Assembly (NCBI RefSeq): GCF_003234965.1
Contig: NZ_QKVK01000001.1
Location: forward strand, 434,001 to 498,000
Length of the DNA stretch: 64,000 bases
Direction of reading: 5' to 3'
From: Aestuariivirga litoralis
GTDB lineage: Bacteria > Pseudomonadota > Alphaproteobacteria > Rhizobiales > Aestuariivirgaceae
Shown here: positions 52,957 to 62,200 of the stretch, one piece after another
Layout of the letters: the number at the start of each line of letters is the position of its first letter
Numbering within the stretch: position 1 is the first letter of the stretch
The notes under the pieces: generated by a model
The model's input: only the letters and a program-made list of their open reading frames with translations
Databases searched by the model: none
Told to the model about the DNA's origin: nothing
Program-made: the position numbers and the translations under genes

Positions 52957-54255
52957 GTGCTGTCGCGTCGCGTCTTCAATCGCAGCCTTTTTGCCATGGG
53001 CAGCCTTCTGGCCATGGGGGCAACAGCCCTTGCGCAGGAGCCGACCTTCACCAGCTCGCTGACCTCGCCCGAGCCCGGCCAGCAGGCCCCGGCCAAGAAG
53101 GCCAAGGCCGGCGGGCTTGCCACCCAGACGGAAATCGTCGCGGGCCAGGACCAGCAGCCGATGCTGAGCCTCAACTCCGCCGCCGCGATGGAAGGCGCCA
53201 TCGCCATGTACGAGGAGATCGTGGCGGGTGGTGGCTGGGAAGAGCTTGCCTCCCGCACCCTCAAGAAGGGTGCCAAGGGCGAGGCCGTCATCGCGCTGCG
53301 CCAGCGCCTGATCCGCGAGAACTACCTGCCCTTCGATTCACTCTCCTCGGAGACGGCCTCGGTCTATGACGCGGAGCTGATGGAGGCGGTGCGCGCCTTC
53401 CAGGTGAACCATGGCATCCTGCCCTCGGGCATCGTCGCAGAGAAGACGCTGGCCGAGCTCAACGTGCCGGCCGAAACGCGCCTCGGCATGCTGCGCGAGA
53501 ACCTCACCCGCGTTCAGGCCTATTCCCAGGACCTCACGGGCGACTTCGCCATCCTCGTCAACATTCCGGGCGCCCAGCTCGAGACGGTGGAATATGGCCA
53601 CGTCTATTCGCGCCACAACATCGTGGTCGGCAAGCAGGAACGGCCCTCGCCCACGCTTGCCTCCAAGGTGAGCGACATCAACTTCAATCCCTACTGGAAG
53701 ATCCCGGCCTCCATCGTCGAGCGCGACATCGTGCCGAAATACATGGAAGACCCGAGCTATCTTGCCCAGATGCACATCCGCATCTTCGACGGTGTGGAGG
53801 GCCCCGAGGTCGACCCGGCGCTGATCGACTGGACCACCACGCCGCCCGACCGCTATTTCTTCCGCCAGGAACCCGGCTCGCACAATTCGCTGGGCGCCGT
53901 GAAGATCAACTTCCCCAACAAGTTCATGGTCTACATGCACGACACGCCGCACCGCGAGCTGTTCGGCCGCAACGTGCGCTTCGAAAGCTCGGGCTGCGTG
54001 CGCATCGACCAGGTGCAGACCGTGGTGAAGTGGATCCTCGACCGTACCCAGACCCCGCTGGACGAAGCGACCTACGAGGCGCTCGTCAATTCCACCGAGC
54101 AATACGAGCAACCGGTGGAGAACGGCCCGGACGTGCGCTGGATGTATCTCACCGCCTGGGCCACCGATGATGGCCGCGTCAACTTCCGCCCCGACGTCTA
54201 TGGCCTCGACGGCACCGACTTCGTCTTCGGCCAGCCGCAGCCCAAGACTTATTGA
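52957..54255 (+). CDS. L,D-transpeptidase (YcbB/LdtD-like)
   Basis: A 432-residue secreted enzyme starting at GTG 52957 with AAGGGGA nine bases before. Residues 1-26 are a Tat-like/Sec signal (RRVFNRSLFAMGSLLAMG); residues about 100-175 a peptidoglycan-binding segment (KGAKGEAVIALRQRL, VRAFQVNHGILPSG); and residues about 195-380 the YkuD catalytic domain with His328 (MHDTPHRELF) and Cys347 (SSGCVRID). It should make 3-3 crosslinks in peptidoglycan, the main type in polar-growing Rhizobiales. RRVFNR is twin-arginine-like but not a full consensus. Confidence 0.92.
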   Translation: MLSRRVFNRSLFAMGSLLAMGATALAQEPTFTSSLTSPEPGQQAPAKKAKAGGLATQTEIVAGQDQQPMLSLNSAAAMEGAIAMYEEIVAGGGWEELASRTLKKGAKGEAVIALRQRLIRENYLPFDSLSSETASVYDAELMEAVRAFQVNHGILPSGIVAEKTLAELNVPAETRLGMLRENLTRVQAYSQDLTGDFAILVNIPGAQLETVEYGHVYSRHNIVVGKQERPSPTLASKVSDINFNPYWKIPASIVERDIVPKYMEDPSYLAQMHIRIFDGVEGPEVDPALIDWTTTPPDRYFFRQEPGSHNSLGAVKINFPNKFMVYMHDTPHRELFGRNVRFESSGCVRIDQVQTVVKWILDRTQTPLDEATYEALVNSTEQYEQPVENGPDVRWMYLTAWATDDGRVNFRPDVYGLDGTDFVFGQPQPKTY

Positions 54256-54274
54256 GCCCGGCGCTTTTGAATTT

Positions 54275-54352
54275 CCATCATCGCCGGGCTTGTCCCGGCG
54301 ATCTTTTTTGCAGCCGCGCAAAGGATGCCCGGGCCACTCCCGGGCATGATGG
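54275..54352. repeat. Palindromic intergenic element (copy 4)
   Basis: CCATCAT and ATGATGG are the outer ends; hairpins CGCCGGG-cttgt-CCCGGCG and TGCCCGGG-ccact-CCCGGGCA lie inside, with ATCTTTTTTGC and GCAAAGGAT between. It follows the L,D-transpeptidase gene by 20 bp and precedes a plus-strand gene. Confidence 0.88.
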
Positions 54353-54424
54353 CATTGGGGGTTCTCCCAGCTTGCAGGCCGCCCCCGGCCGCCCTACCCT
54401 GCGCGAAACCACACGGACACCCAC

Positions 54425-55258
54425 ATGACCCGCAGCTACTACGCGCCCCATGGCGGCCACCCGCCACAGACCGAGCTTCTCACCGGGCGCGCTGTCTTCA
54501 CCGAGGCCTATGCGGTGATCCCCAAGGGCGTGATGCGCGACATCGTGACCAGCGTGCTGCCCTTCTGGGACGACACGCGCGCCTGGGTGATTGCGCGCCC
54601 GCTCTCGGGCTTCGCCGAGACCTTCTCGCAATACATCATGGAGGTCGCCCCCGGCGGCGGCAGCGACAAGCCGGAACCGGCCAAGGACGCCGAGGGCGTG
54701 CTGTTCGTGGTCGAAGGCGAGGCGGTGCTCACGCTGGATGGCTGGCGCCATGACCTGAAGCCCGGCGGCTATGCCTACATGCCGCCCGGCGTTCACTGGG
54801 CGCTGCGCAACGAGTCCAAGGCGCCGGTACGCTTCCACTGGGTGCGCAAGGCCTATGAACCGGTCGACGGCATCCACGCGCCCGAGGCCTTCGTGACCTC
54901 CGACCAGGAGGTGAAGCCCGTCGCCATGCCCGGCACCGACGGAAAATGGTCGACCACCCGCTTCGTCGACCCCAGCGACGTGCGCCACGACATGCATGTG
55001 AACATCGTCACCTTCGAGCCGGGTGCGGTCATTCCCTTTGCCGAGACCCATGTGATGGAACACGGCCTCTATGTGCTCGAGGGCAAGGCCGTCTACCGCC
55101 TCAACAATGACTGGGTGGAGGTCGAGGCCGGCGACTTCATGTGGCTCAGGGCCTTCTGCCCCCAGGCCTGCTATGCCGGGGGCCCGGGCCGTTTCCGCTA
55201 CCTGCTCTACAAGGACGTGAACCGCCACATGAAGCTGAAGGGTTACCTCGGGAAGTAA
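54425..55258 (+). CDS. allE: (S)-ureidoglycine aminohydrolase
   Basis: A 277-residue bicupin. The first cupin has MEVAPGGGSDKPEP, EGVLFVVEGEAVLTLDGW and MPPGVHWALRN; the second has TFEPGAVIPFAETHVMEHGL, YVLEGKAVYRLN and EAGDFMWLRAFCPQACYAGG, with manganese ligands His/Glu in the second repeat. This is the pattern of AllE/YlbA, which releases ammonia from ureidoglycine after allantoate hydrolysis in purine degradation. No other allantoin genes are adjacent in this window. The ribosome site is weak. Confidence 0.88.
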   Translation: MTRSYYAPHGGHPPQTELLTGRAVFTEAYAVIPKGVMRDIVTSVLPFWDDTRAWVIARPLSGFAETFSQYIMEVAPGGGSDKPEPAKDAEGVLFVVEGEAVLTLDGWRHDLKPGGYAYMPPGVHWALRNESKAPVRFHWVRKAYEPVDGIHAPEAFVTSDQEVKPVAMPGTDGKWSTTRFVDPSDVRHDMHVNIVTFEPGAVIPFAETHVMEHGLYVLEGKAVYRLNNDWVEVEAGDFMWLRAFCPQACYAGGPGRFRYLLYKDVNRHMKLKGYLGK

Positions 55259-55264
55259 CCCGAT

Positions 55265-55328
55265 GTGATGTTTTAAACATCACTCTTGACGCTTTGAACG
55301 TGGATATCTATGTTCCACCCACGTTCAA
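55265..55328. promoter_or_regulatory. Double palindromic operator and promoter of the XRE gene
   Basis: Two inverted repeats lie in the 87-bp gap. One is the 19-bp GTGATGTTT-T-AAACATCAC (55265-55283). The other is TTGAACGTGG (55294-55303) with CCACGTTCAA (55319-55328). A promoter, TTGACG (55286-55291) with TATGTT (55309-55314), sits so that the second repeat encloses the -10 region. This arrangement is typical of autorepression by a helix-turn-helix protein. The first palindrome may also end allE transcription. Confidence 0.6.
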
Positions 55329-55345
55329 TCCAGTTATTGTCCGCC

Positions 55346-55612
55346 ATGATCACATCCGCCCAGATCCGCGCCGCCCGTGCCATGCTCGGCATGGACCAGC
55401 GCATGCTGGCGGAAAAGTCTGGCCTGTCCCTTCCCACCATCCAGCGCATGGAAGCCAGTGACGGCCAGGTGCGCGGCGTGGTCGACAGCCTGGTGAAGGT
55501 CGTCCAGGCGCTCGAGGCGGCTGGCATCGAACTCATTGGCGAGAATGCGCCGAGCAGCGGAGGCGGGCGCGGCGTGCGCTTCCGCGAGCCTAAGGCGCCG
55601 CCCAACCCATAA
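55346..55612 (+). CDS. XRE-family helix-turn-helix regulator
   Basis: ATG 55346 gives 88 residues (MITSAQIRAARAMLGMDQRM). The helix-turn-helix is LAEKSGLSLPTIQRMEASDG, and a coiled extension follows (VDSLVKVVQALEAAGIELIG). The IELIGENA ending with a basic tail is common in small XRE proteins of rhizobia. The palindromes upstream suggest it represses itself; it may also affect the SulP gene that starts 22 bp later. Confidence 0.85.
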   Translation: MITSAQIRAARAMLGMDQRMLAEKSGLSLPTIQRMEASDGQVRGVVDSLVKVVQALEAAGIELIGENAPSSGGGRGVRFREPKAPPNP

Positions 55613-55634
55613 GACAGCAACGGGGCCATCACCG

Positions 55635-57359
55635 ATGTCCGTTCAGACCGCTTCACCCGCCTCGACCCGCAAGCCGCGTGGCGCCAGCTTCGCCGAACTC
55701 TTCACTCCCAAGCTGGTGACGGTGCTGCGCGAGGGCTACACGCTGAAGAACCTCAGGGCCGATGCGCTGGCCGGGCTCACCGTGGCCATCGTGGCGCTGC
55801 CCCTGTCCATGGCCATTGCCATCGCCTCCGGCGCATCTCCCGCCCAGGGGCTCTACACCGCCGCCGTTGGCGGCTTCCTCGTGTCGCTGCTCGGCGGTTC
55901 GCGCTTCCAGATCGGCGGACCCGCCGGCGCCTTCATCGTGCTGGTGTCGGCCACCGTGGCGCAGCACGGCATGGACGGGCTGATCCTCGCCACCTTCCTG
56001 TCCGGCCTGCTGCTGGCGCTTGTCGGCTTCCTGCGCCTCGGCACCTTCATCAAGTTCATTCCCTTTCCGGTCACCGTGGGCTTCACCGCCGGCATTGCCG
56101 TCATCATCTTCGCCAGCCAGATCAAGGATCTCCTCGGCCTCACCCTCAGCGTGCCGGAACCCGGGCCGCTTCTGGAAAAAATTCCCGTGCTGTGGCAGGC
56201 TTTGCCCACACTGTCGCCCTGGGCGCTGGGGCTTTCGGCCGGCACCGCGGGGATCATCGTGGGCCTCAAGCGGCTGCGCCCGCACTGGCCCGGCATGCTG
56301 ATCGCGGTGACGCTCGCCGCCGTCATCACCTGGAAGCTGGGCCTCGACGTCACCACCATCGGCTCCAAGTTCGGCGGCATTCCCTCGACGCTGCCGGCAC
56401 CGGCCCTGCCTGCCTTCTCCATGGCGAAGGTGATCGACGTGCTGCCCGCCGCGCTCTCCTTCACGCTGCTGGGCGCCATCGAGTCGCTGCTCTCCGCCGT
56501 GGTGGCCGACGGCATGACGGGCCGCCGCCATCGCTCCAACTGCGAACTCGTGGCGCAGGGGGCTGCCAATGTCGGCTCGGCGCTGTTCGGCGGCTTCTGC
56601 GTCACCGGCACCATCGCGCGCACTGCCACCAACGTGCGCTCCGGCGCGCACAGCCCGGTGTCGGGCATGCTGCATGCGGTGTTCATCCTGATCTTCATGG
56701 CGGTCGCGGCGCCGCTTGCCGCCTATATCCCGCTCGCCGCACTGGCGGGCGTGCTGGCGGTCGTGTCATGGAACATGATCGAGAAGCCGGCGATCGCGGT
56801 GCTGGTCCGCTCCGGCTGGGGCGAGGTGGCGGTGCTAGCGGCCACCTTCTTCCTCACCATCTTCCGCGACCTGACGGAGGCCATCATCGTCGGCTTCGCA
56901 CTGGGCTCCGTGCTGTTCATCCACCGCATGTCGAAGGCCACCGCGGTCGAGACCCACACGCCCTTCGTCGGCGAGGACCAGGCGGATTCGGCCCAGCCGC
57001 GCGGCGACTACGACGAGGCGCTGGCGGCCAACCCGGAACTCGTCGTCTATCGCATCACCGGCGCCTTCTTCTTCGGGGCCGCGGCCTCGATCGCCTCGGT
57101 GCTGGACCGCATCCAGGACACCCACAAGGCGCTGGTCGTCGACTTCGCCGCCGTGCCCTTCCTCGATTCGACAGGGGCCAATGTCATGGAGGGCCTGGCC
57201 CACAAGGCCACAAAGCGCGGCGTGAAGCTGTTCGTGAGCGGTGCCAACCCCGATGTGCGGCGAAGCCTGCTCACCCACGGCGTACGGCCGCCCGCCGTGC
57301 ACTTCGCTGCCACCATCGACGATGCCCTGACGCAGTACCGCGAGCCCGCTGCGGCCTGA
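55635..57359 (+). CDS. SulP family anion transporter with STAS domain
   Basis: A 574-residue transporter. Ten to twelve helices span residues about 30-440 (DALAGLTVAIVALPLSMAIA, GLYTAAVGGFLVSLLGGSRF, QIGGPAGAFIVLVSATVAQH, and GGFCVTGTIARTATNVRSGA). The C-terminal STAS domain (residues about 470-570) has FDSTGANVMEG-like VPFLDSTGANVMEGLAHK. Substrate may be sulfate, bicarbonate or a dicarboxylate. Its last 89 bp overlap the convergent glycosyltransferase gene. Confidence 0.9.
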   Translation: MSVQTASPASTRKPRGASFAELFTPKLVTVLREGYTLKNLRADALAGLTVAIVALPLSMAIAIASGASPAQGLYTAAVGGFLVSLLGGSRFQIGGPAGAFIVLVSATVAQHGMDGLILATFLSGLLLALVGFLRLGTFIKFIPFPVTVGFTAGIAVIIFASQIKDLLGLTLSVPEPGPLLEKIPVLWQALPTLSPWALGLSAGTAGIIVGLKRLRPHWPGMLIAVTLAAVITWKLGLDVTTIGSKFGGIPSTLPAPALPAFSMAKVIDVLPAALSFTLLGAIESLLSAVVADGMTGRRHRSNCELVAQGAANVGSALFGGFCVTGTIARTATNVRSGAHSPVSGMLHAVFILIFMAVAAPLAAYIPLAALAGVLAVVSWNMIEKPAIAVLVRSGWGEVAVLAATFFLTIFRDLTEAIIVGFALGSVLFIHRMSKATAVETHTPFVGEDQADSAQPRGDYDEALAANPELVVYRITGAFFFGAAASIASVLDRIQDTHKALVVDFAAVPFLDSTGANVMEGLAHKATKRGVKLFVSGANPDVRRSLLTHGVRPPAVHFAATIDDALTQYREPAAA

Positions 57360-59070
57360 CCTGCTGGTAGGCCGCGAAGCCGTGCTCGGTCTTGTTCCAG
57401 TGGAACGGCCGGGTGAAGAGTTGCCAGATCGCCATCCACGCCGCGCCCGACATGAGCACCCAGTAGAACGGCATGGTGGCCAGCGTGCCGTACCAGCCTC
57501 GGATGCCGCGCCGCAGCAGCGCCCGCCGGGTGAGGATGATGGAGGCGGCATAGCCTGCCACGAAAACGGCGAGGTTCAGCCCGGCGAGGATGATGAGGGA
57601 GGTGCCGCGCGGCTCGGCGCGGACGGCCCCCTGCACGTAGAGCAGAACCGTCGCCACCATGCAGATCGGATGCAGCAGCACCGAGACGACCACGGCCAGC
57701 GTCAGCACCTGCGCCACCCAGAAGCCGGCCGGGCCCACGTCACGCATGAACACCAGCGGTTCGCGCATGTGGACGAGCCAGGTGACGAGCGAGCCCTTCA
57801 GCCAGCGCGCGCGCTGGCGCATCCAGTTGCCCAGCCGCATGTTGGCTTCCTCGAAGGTCAGGCTGTCGAGCACCGCGATGTCATAGCCGAGCCGGGCCAG
57901 CCGGAGGCCGAGGTCGGCATCCTCGGTGACATTGTGCGGGTCCCAGGCGCCGACCCGGCGGAGCACCTCCATCCGGAAGTGATTGGAGGTTCCGCCCAGC
58001 GTCAGCGGCAGGTTGTGGTTCGCCAGCATCCGCAGCAGTTCGCCGAACCACGTGGCATACTCGGCCGTGAACTGGCGGGTGAGCCAGTTGTCGTTGGGAT
58101 TGTAGTAGGTGAGCTGCGCCTGCAGGCAGGCCAGGTCGGGCGGTGCCGCGGCAAAGCGCCGGGCCGCCTTTTCCAGCTGGTCCTTCTGCGGAATGTCCTC
58201 CGCGTCATAGATGGTGAGCAGCTCGCCCCGGCAGAACTGGAGGGCATAGTTGAGTGCCCGCGGCTTGGTCTGCGGCAGGCCGCGCGGCACGATGATCACT
58301 TCGAAATGCGGTTCCAGCGCCAGCCCCGCCACGGCGCGCTGCATCGCGCTGTCTTCCTCCTCGAGCACCAGCTTGATGTCGAGCCTGTCCTGCGGATAGC
58401 GCAGCTGGCGCAGCGCCCCGATCAGCTGGTCGAGCACCGACACCTCGCGGAACAGCGGCACCATGACCGAATAGACCGGCCATGCGTCGTCGGCGATCGC
58501 CTGCAGCGGTGGCCGCGGCCGGGTCACCGGCGGCAGGAAGCACAGCAGGCGCAGCGCCACCACGCCGAGGAAGAAGGCCCCGCTTGCCGCCGAAGCAAGG
58601 GTGATGAACAGCGGCCCGGGCAGGTGGATGGCGGCGATGATCACCCCCGCCACGAGCGACAGCAGCACCATGGCCTGCGCCGGCGTGATCAGCCGGCTGG
58701 CGGTGAAGCGCGGCCAGCGCCGCGCCAGGCCCCAGGTTGCCTCGCGCAGCAGCGTGGCGCCATGCACACATCGCACCGCCTCGCCGAAAGCCTCGGGCTC
58801 GGCATAGGCGACGACGCCGAGCCCCTGTTCGCGGGCAGCGCGCAGCGCGGGCTGCCCGCTCACCGCATGCAGCACCAAGCCGGGCAGGCTCACTGCCCGC
58901 ATGACCTTGGTCTTCAGCGCCTCGTGCAGTTCATCCTTGGGCAGCCGCCGCACCAGGTCACAGAGCGCATCCTGGTCCAGACGGGGCAAGACTTCGCCCG
59001 TGGCCCCGTCTATGCTGAGCCCGGTTGCCGGAGACTCGCCGAAGCCTTGGTGATCATGATCCGACAACAC
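57271..59070 (-). CDS. Membrane glycosyltransferase, GT2 family
   Basis: A 599-residue protein with a GTG start (59068-59070). Cytosolic domain about residues 1-125; helices around 135-180; then the GT2 domain with YSVMVPLFREVSVLDQLIGA, YDAEDIPQKDQLEKAARRF, TEDADLGLRLARLGYD (catalytic aspartate) and RQRARWLKGSL; three or four C-terminal helices follow. This is the layout of cellulose/beta-glucan synthase relatives that make a surface polysaccharide. The final 30 residues (VRPQRARGTASGHRRWW onward) run antisense through the end of SulP and look like a run-on tail created by loss of the old stop. Confidence 0.85.
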   Translation of the reverse strand: MLSDHDHQGFGESPATGLSIDGATGEVLPRLDQDALCDLVRRLPKDELHEALKTKVMRAVSLPGLVLHAVSGQPALRAAREQGLGVVAYAEPEAFGEAVRCVHGATLLREATWGLARRWPRFTASRLITPAQAMVLLSLVAGVIIAAIHLPGPLFITLASAASGAFFLGVVALRLLCFLPPVTRPRPPLQAIADDAWPVYSVMVPLFREVSVLDQLIGALRQLRYPQDRLDIKLVLEEEDSAMQRAVAGLALEPHFEVIIVPRGLPQTKPRALNYALQFCRGELLTIYDAEDIPQKDQLEKAARRFAAAPPDLACLQAQLTYYNPNDNWLTRQFTAEYATWFGELLRMLANHNLPLTLGGTSNHFRMEVLRRVGAWDPHNVTEDADLGLRLARLGYDIAVLDSLTFEEANMRLGNWMRQRARWLKGSLVTWLVHMREPLVFMRDVGPAGFWVAQVLTLAVVVSVLLHPICMVATVLLYVQGAVRAEPRGTSLIILAGLNLAVFVAGYAASIILTRRALLRRGIRGWYGTLATMPFYWVLMSGAAWMAIWQLFTRPFHWNKTEHGFAAYQQVRPQRARGTASGHRRWWQRSARRAAVRRG

Positions 59071-59093
59071 TGCCTGCCCCTGCCAATGGCCCG

Positions 59094-59954
59094 ATGATGC
59101 GACGTAACGTAAAGTTTTCTACAGCCTCCCGGATGTTTTTCGCGCTGCTTCTTCTATCAGGAGTTGCAGAGGCCCAGGACACGCCACCTGTCGCCTACCA
59201 GCCGCCCCTGTTCCGGGCGGCGGAGGAGCAGGCCCGCCCCAAGCTTCCCGAGAACCTCTCGGTCAAGCTCATCGCCGATGAGGATTTCGCCCCCTACAGC
59301 TTCCTGTCGCGCACCGGTTCGCCCGCCGGCATTTCGGTGGAGATTGCCATTGCCGCCTGCGAACAGGCACGGCTGGCCTGCACGGTGGAGGTGCGGCCCT
59401 TCGCCGAGATCCTGCCCGCGCTGGCGCGCGGCGAGGCGGATGTCGCCGTGACCGGCCCCCGCCTCGACGAGAAGAGCCTCGCCGCAGCACGCATGACGAG
59501 GCCCTATTTCCGCATCATGGGCCGCTTTGCCGTGGCCAATACCAGCACCCTCGACAGCGCCACGGCGCGCAGCCTTGCCGGGCGGCGCATCGGGGTGGTG
59601 AAGGACACGGTGCACGCCCGCTGGCTTGCCACCTATTATTCCACCGCCCGCATCACCCCCTATGACGACCTCGCCAAGGCGGGCGCGGCCCTCAAGGCGG
59701 GCGAGGTCGACGTGCTCTTCGGCGACAATCTGCAGGTCATCTACTGGGTTGCCGGCGAAGCGGCGGCAGCCTGCTGCCGCCTGCTCGACGGCGCCTATTC
59801 GGACTTCGACTATTTCAGCCGCAACTTGGCCTTCCTGGTCCGGCGTGACCGGGCCGAACTGGCGCAGGCCTTCGACTATGGCCTCGACAAGGCGCAGGCC
59901 ACGGGGTCGACCGCGAAGATCCTGCGGACCTACGTGCCGCTCGACCCGTGGTGA
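59094..59954 (+). CDS. Periplasmic solute-binding protein, family 3
   Basis: A 286-residue protein with a signal peptide ([14 protein letters not shown]) and a family 3 binding fold: [40 protein letters not shown], then [15 protein letters not shown] and [13 protein letters not shown]. An ATG pair at 59094/59097 serves as start. No permease gene is adjacent, so it may be an orphan amino-acid-binding or signalling protein. Its 3' end overlaps pyrD by 25 bp. It is divergent from the glycosyltransferase gene (23 bp). Confidence 0.82.
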   Translation: MMRRNVKFSTASRMFFALLLLSGVAEAQDTPPVAYQPPLFRAAEEQARPKLPENLSVKLIADEDFAPYSFLSRTGSPAGISVEIAIAACEQARLACTVEVRPFAEILPALARGEADVAVTGPRLDEKSLAAARMTRPYFRIMGRFAVANTSTLDSATARSLAGRRIGVVKDTVHARWLATYYSTARITPYDDLAKAGAALKAGEVDVLFGDNLQVIYWVAGEAAAACCRLLDGAYSDFDYFSRNLAFLVRRDRAELAQAFDYGLDKAQATGSTAKILRTYVPLDPW

Positions 59955-61009
59955 GCCAGCGCTGCCGCATCGCTTCCGCGCTGGCTGGCAAGGGGCAGCC
60001 GCGCCGCCTCGGCCGACAGGTGGCGGAGGATCGCGGTCACCAGGGCCGGCCCCTGGTAAACCAGCGCCGAATAGAGCTGCACGAGGCTGGCACCGGCGCG
60101 GATCTTCATCAGCGCCGAGGGACCGTCATGCACGCCGCCCACGCCGACCAGCGGGATGCGGCCGCCGGTGAGCAGGAACATGCGCGCCAGCTGCCGGGTG
60201 GACAGCGCCAGCAGCGGTGCCCCCGACAGGCCGCCCTGCTCGCCTGCACCGGGGCTGCGCAGCCCGCCGCGTGACAGCGTGGTGTTGGACACGATGATGC
60301 CGTCGACCGCACCTCCGCCGCAGGCCGCCGCGATGTCCTCCAACTCGTCCTCGCGCAGGTCCGGCGCGATCTTCAGCAGCATGGGCGGCTTGTGCGCATG
60401 GCGGGCGCGCTCGTCATTGAGCCGCGCCAGAAGCTGCTCCAGTTCGGCGCGCGACTGCAGCCCGCGCAGGCCCGGCGTGTTGGGCGACGAGATGTTCACG
60501 GTGAAATAGGACGCGAGATGCGCGAAGGCGGCGATGCCCTCGACATAATCGCCGATGCGGTCTGCCGACTCCTTGTTGGCGCCGATGTTCACGCCGACAA
60601 TGCCGCCGCGGTCCCGCCGCGCCGCGAGCCGCCGCAACGCCGCCGCGTGGCCCGCGTTGTTGAAGCCCATGCGGTTGATCACCGCGCGGTCCTCGGCCAG
60701 GCGGAACAGCCGGGGCCGGGGGTTGCCCGCCTGCGGCCGGGGCGTCACCGTGCCGATCTCGGTGAAGCCGAAGCCCAGCGCCAGCATGGCGTCCGGCACC
60801 TCGGCATTCTTGTCGAAGCCCGCGGCAAGCCCCAGCGGATTGGGAAAGCGCAGGCCGAGGGCCTCGACCGCAAGACCCGGCGCCGCGGCGGTGGGCCCTG
60901 CCAGAGGAAGGGCCTGGAGGGCCCGTATCGTCAGGCCATGGGCGGTCTCGGCGTCGAGTGCATGGAGCACGGGCCGGGCCAGCGGAAAGGCGAGTGCGGC
61001 GAGGCTCAT
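59930..61009 (-). CDS. pyrD: Dihydroorotate dehydrogenase (class 2)
   Basis: A 359-residue membrane-associated flavoenzyme that oxidises dihydroorotate to orotate in pyrimidine synthesis with quinone as acceptor. FMN and substrate motifs are [42 protein letters not shown] (catalytic serine), [14 protein letters not shown] and [19 protein letters not shown]. The N-terminal helices ([17 protein letters not shown]) form the quinone tunnel of class 2 enzymes. The start overlaps the DUF952 stop by ATGA, so translation is coupled. Confidence 0.95.
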   Translation of the reverse strand: MSLAALAFPLARPVLHALDAETAHGLTIRALQALPLAGPTAAAPGLAVEALGLRFPNPLGLAAGFDKNAEVPDAMLALGFGFTEIGTVTPRPQAGNPRPRLFRLAEDRAVINRMGFNNAGHAAALRRLAARRDRGGIVGVNIGANKESADRIGDYVEGIAAFAHLASYFTVNISSPNTPGLRGLQSRAELEQLLARLNDERARHAHKPPMLLKIAPDLREDELEDIAAACGGGAVDGIIVSNTTLSRGGLRSPGAGEQGGLSGAPLLALSTRQLARMFLLTGGRIPLVGVGGVHDGPSALMKIRAGASLVQLYSALVYQGPALVTAILRHLSAEAARLPLASQRGSDAAALAHHGSSGT

Positions 61010-61344
61010 GCCGCACCCCGGGGAAAGCGGTGCGCGCCACCTTCGAGCGGCAGCGGATCGACCGAGACGGCCAGCGCCGTGTCGATCGCGCCATAGACAT
61101 GGGGAAACAGGTCGCCGCCGCGCGAGGGCTCCCACCTCAGGTTGGGAAGGTCCTCCTCGCGGAAACCCACCAAGACCAGGCCATCCTGCCCGGCGAAGTG
61201 CCGGGCCGCCGTCTCCCGCATCTGGCCGGCGGTGGACAAATGGATGAAGCCGTCCGCCACGTCCACGGCGGAGCCGGTGAACAGGCCCACGGCCTGGGCC
61301 GCGTCCCACTGGTCGGCGGCAAGGATCTTGTAGAGGATTCGCAT
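61006..61344 (-). CDS. DUF952 family protein
   Basis: ATG 61342-61344 gives 112 residues ([17 protein letters not shown]). Family marks are [20 protein letters not shown] and [20 protein letters not shown], with conserved histidine and tryptophan, which match DUF952, a family linked to glutathione-S-transferase-like or ADP-ribosyl-type folds but without known reaction. Commonly found before pyrD in alphaproteobacteria; here the two are coupled by ATGA. Confidence 0.88.
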   Translation of the reverse strand: MRILYKILAADQWDAAQAVGLFTGSAVDVADGFIHLSTAGQMRETAARHFAGQDGLVLVGFREEDLPNLRWEPSRGGDLFPHVYGAIDTALAVSVDPLPLEGGAHRFPRGAA

Positions 61345-61440
61345 GGGCGCGGACCATAGGCCCCGCTTTGCGTCTGGACAATCGCCGCCACACAAGGTAT
61401 AGCTTCCTACAACTATGAACTTTTACTCCCACCGGAGGGC

Positions 61441-62079
61441 ATGATGCTCACTCACAAGCAGGTCTGGAACGCCATCGACACCATCGCCGAACGTTACGGC
61501 TTCTCGGCCTCGGGGCTCGCCAAGAAGTCGGGTCTCGACCCGACGTCCTTCAACCCCTCGAAGCGCAACGGCCCCGACGGCCGCCCGCGCTGGCCCACCA
61601 TGGAGTCGATCTCGCGCCTGCTGCAGGCGTCGGGCGCCTCGATGGAGGAATTCTCCGAACTGCTGATCGGCCGCCGCGGCCAGCCGCCCAAGCTGCGCCA
61701 GATCCCGCTTCTGGGCCTCGCCAAGGCGGGCAAGGGCGGCTTCTTCGATGATTCGGGCTTCCCCTCCGGCAATGGCTGGGACGAGATCGATGTACCGGGC
61801 GTCACCGACCCCAATTCCTACGCGCTCGAGATCACCGGCGACTCGATGCTGCCCGTCTACCGCGAGGGTGACATCATCATCCTCTCGCCCTCGGCCGCCG
61901 TCAGGAAGGGCGACCGCGTGGTGGTCCGCCTCAATGACGGCCAGGTCATGGCCAAGGTCATGCAGCGCCAGACCTCGAAGACCCTCGAACTCGCGTCGTT
62001 CAATCCGAACCACGCCACCAAGAACCTCGACATGAAGGACGTGGACTGGATCGCCCGCATCATGTGGGCGAGCCAGTAA
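61441..62079 (+). CDS. LexA-like S24 family transcriptional regulator
   Basis: A 212-residue protein; the tandem ATGs follow GGAGGG so closely that the second, at 61444, is probably used. The N-terminal DNA-binding domain covers residues about 5-75 ([20 protein letters not shown]). After a linker, the S24 peptidase domain (from about residue 88) has Ser135 in [16 protein letters not shown] and Lys172 in [10 protein letters not shown], the catalytic dyad of LexA and CI. A candidate self-cleavage site lies in GLAKAGKGG. Such factors are cleaved on stress; the target here is unknown. The next genes follow after a structured leader. Confidence 0.88.
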   Translation: MMLTHKQVWNAIDTIAERYGFSASGLAKKSGLDPTSFNPSKRNGPDGRPRWPTMESISRLLQASGASMEEFSELLIGRRGQPPKLRQIPLLGLAKAGKGGFFDDSGFPSGNGWDEIDVPGVTDPNSYALEITGDSMLPVYREGDIIILSPSAAVRKGDRVVVRLNDGQVMAKVMQRQTSKTLELASFNPNHATKNLDMKDVDWIARIMWASQ

Positions 62080-62094
62080 GCGGATTGCCAGCCC

Positions 62095-62200
62095 CCGCAC
62101 GACTTGTGCGGAGCGGGGGCAAGAAGCGGCAAGGACCGGCGATGGCAGGTTGGGCCTGATCCGTCCACATGGTGATCTCCGATCGAAATCGAGGATCACC
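62095..62200 (+). promoter_or_regulatory. Structured 5' leader of the DUF4173 gene (leader A)
   Basis: The 51 nt at 62095-62145 match the leader at 63689-63739 at 37 positions by my count. Downstream, ATGGTGATC (62169-62177) pairs with GATCACCAT (62194-62202), and CGAT/ATCG closes a CGAA loop inside. The paired region covers the GAGGA ribosome site and the first two bases of the start codon. The element fills nearly all of the 121-bp gap. Confidence 0.6.
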
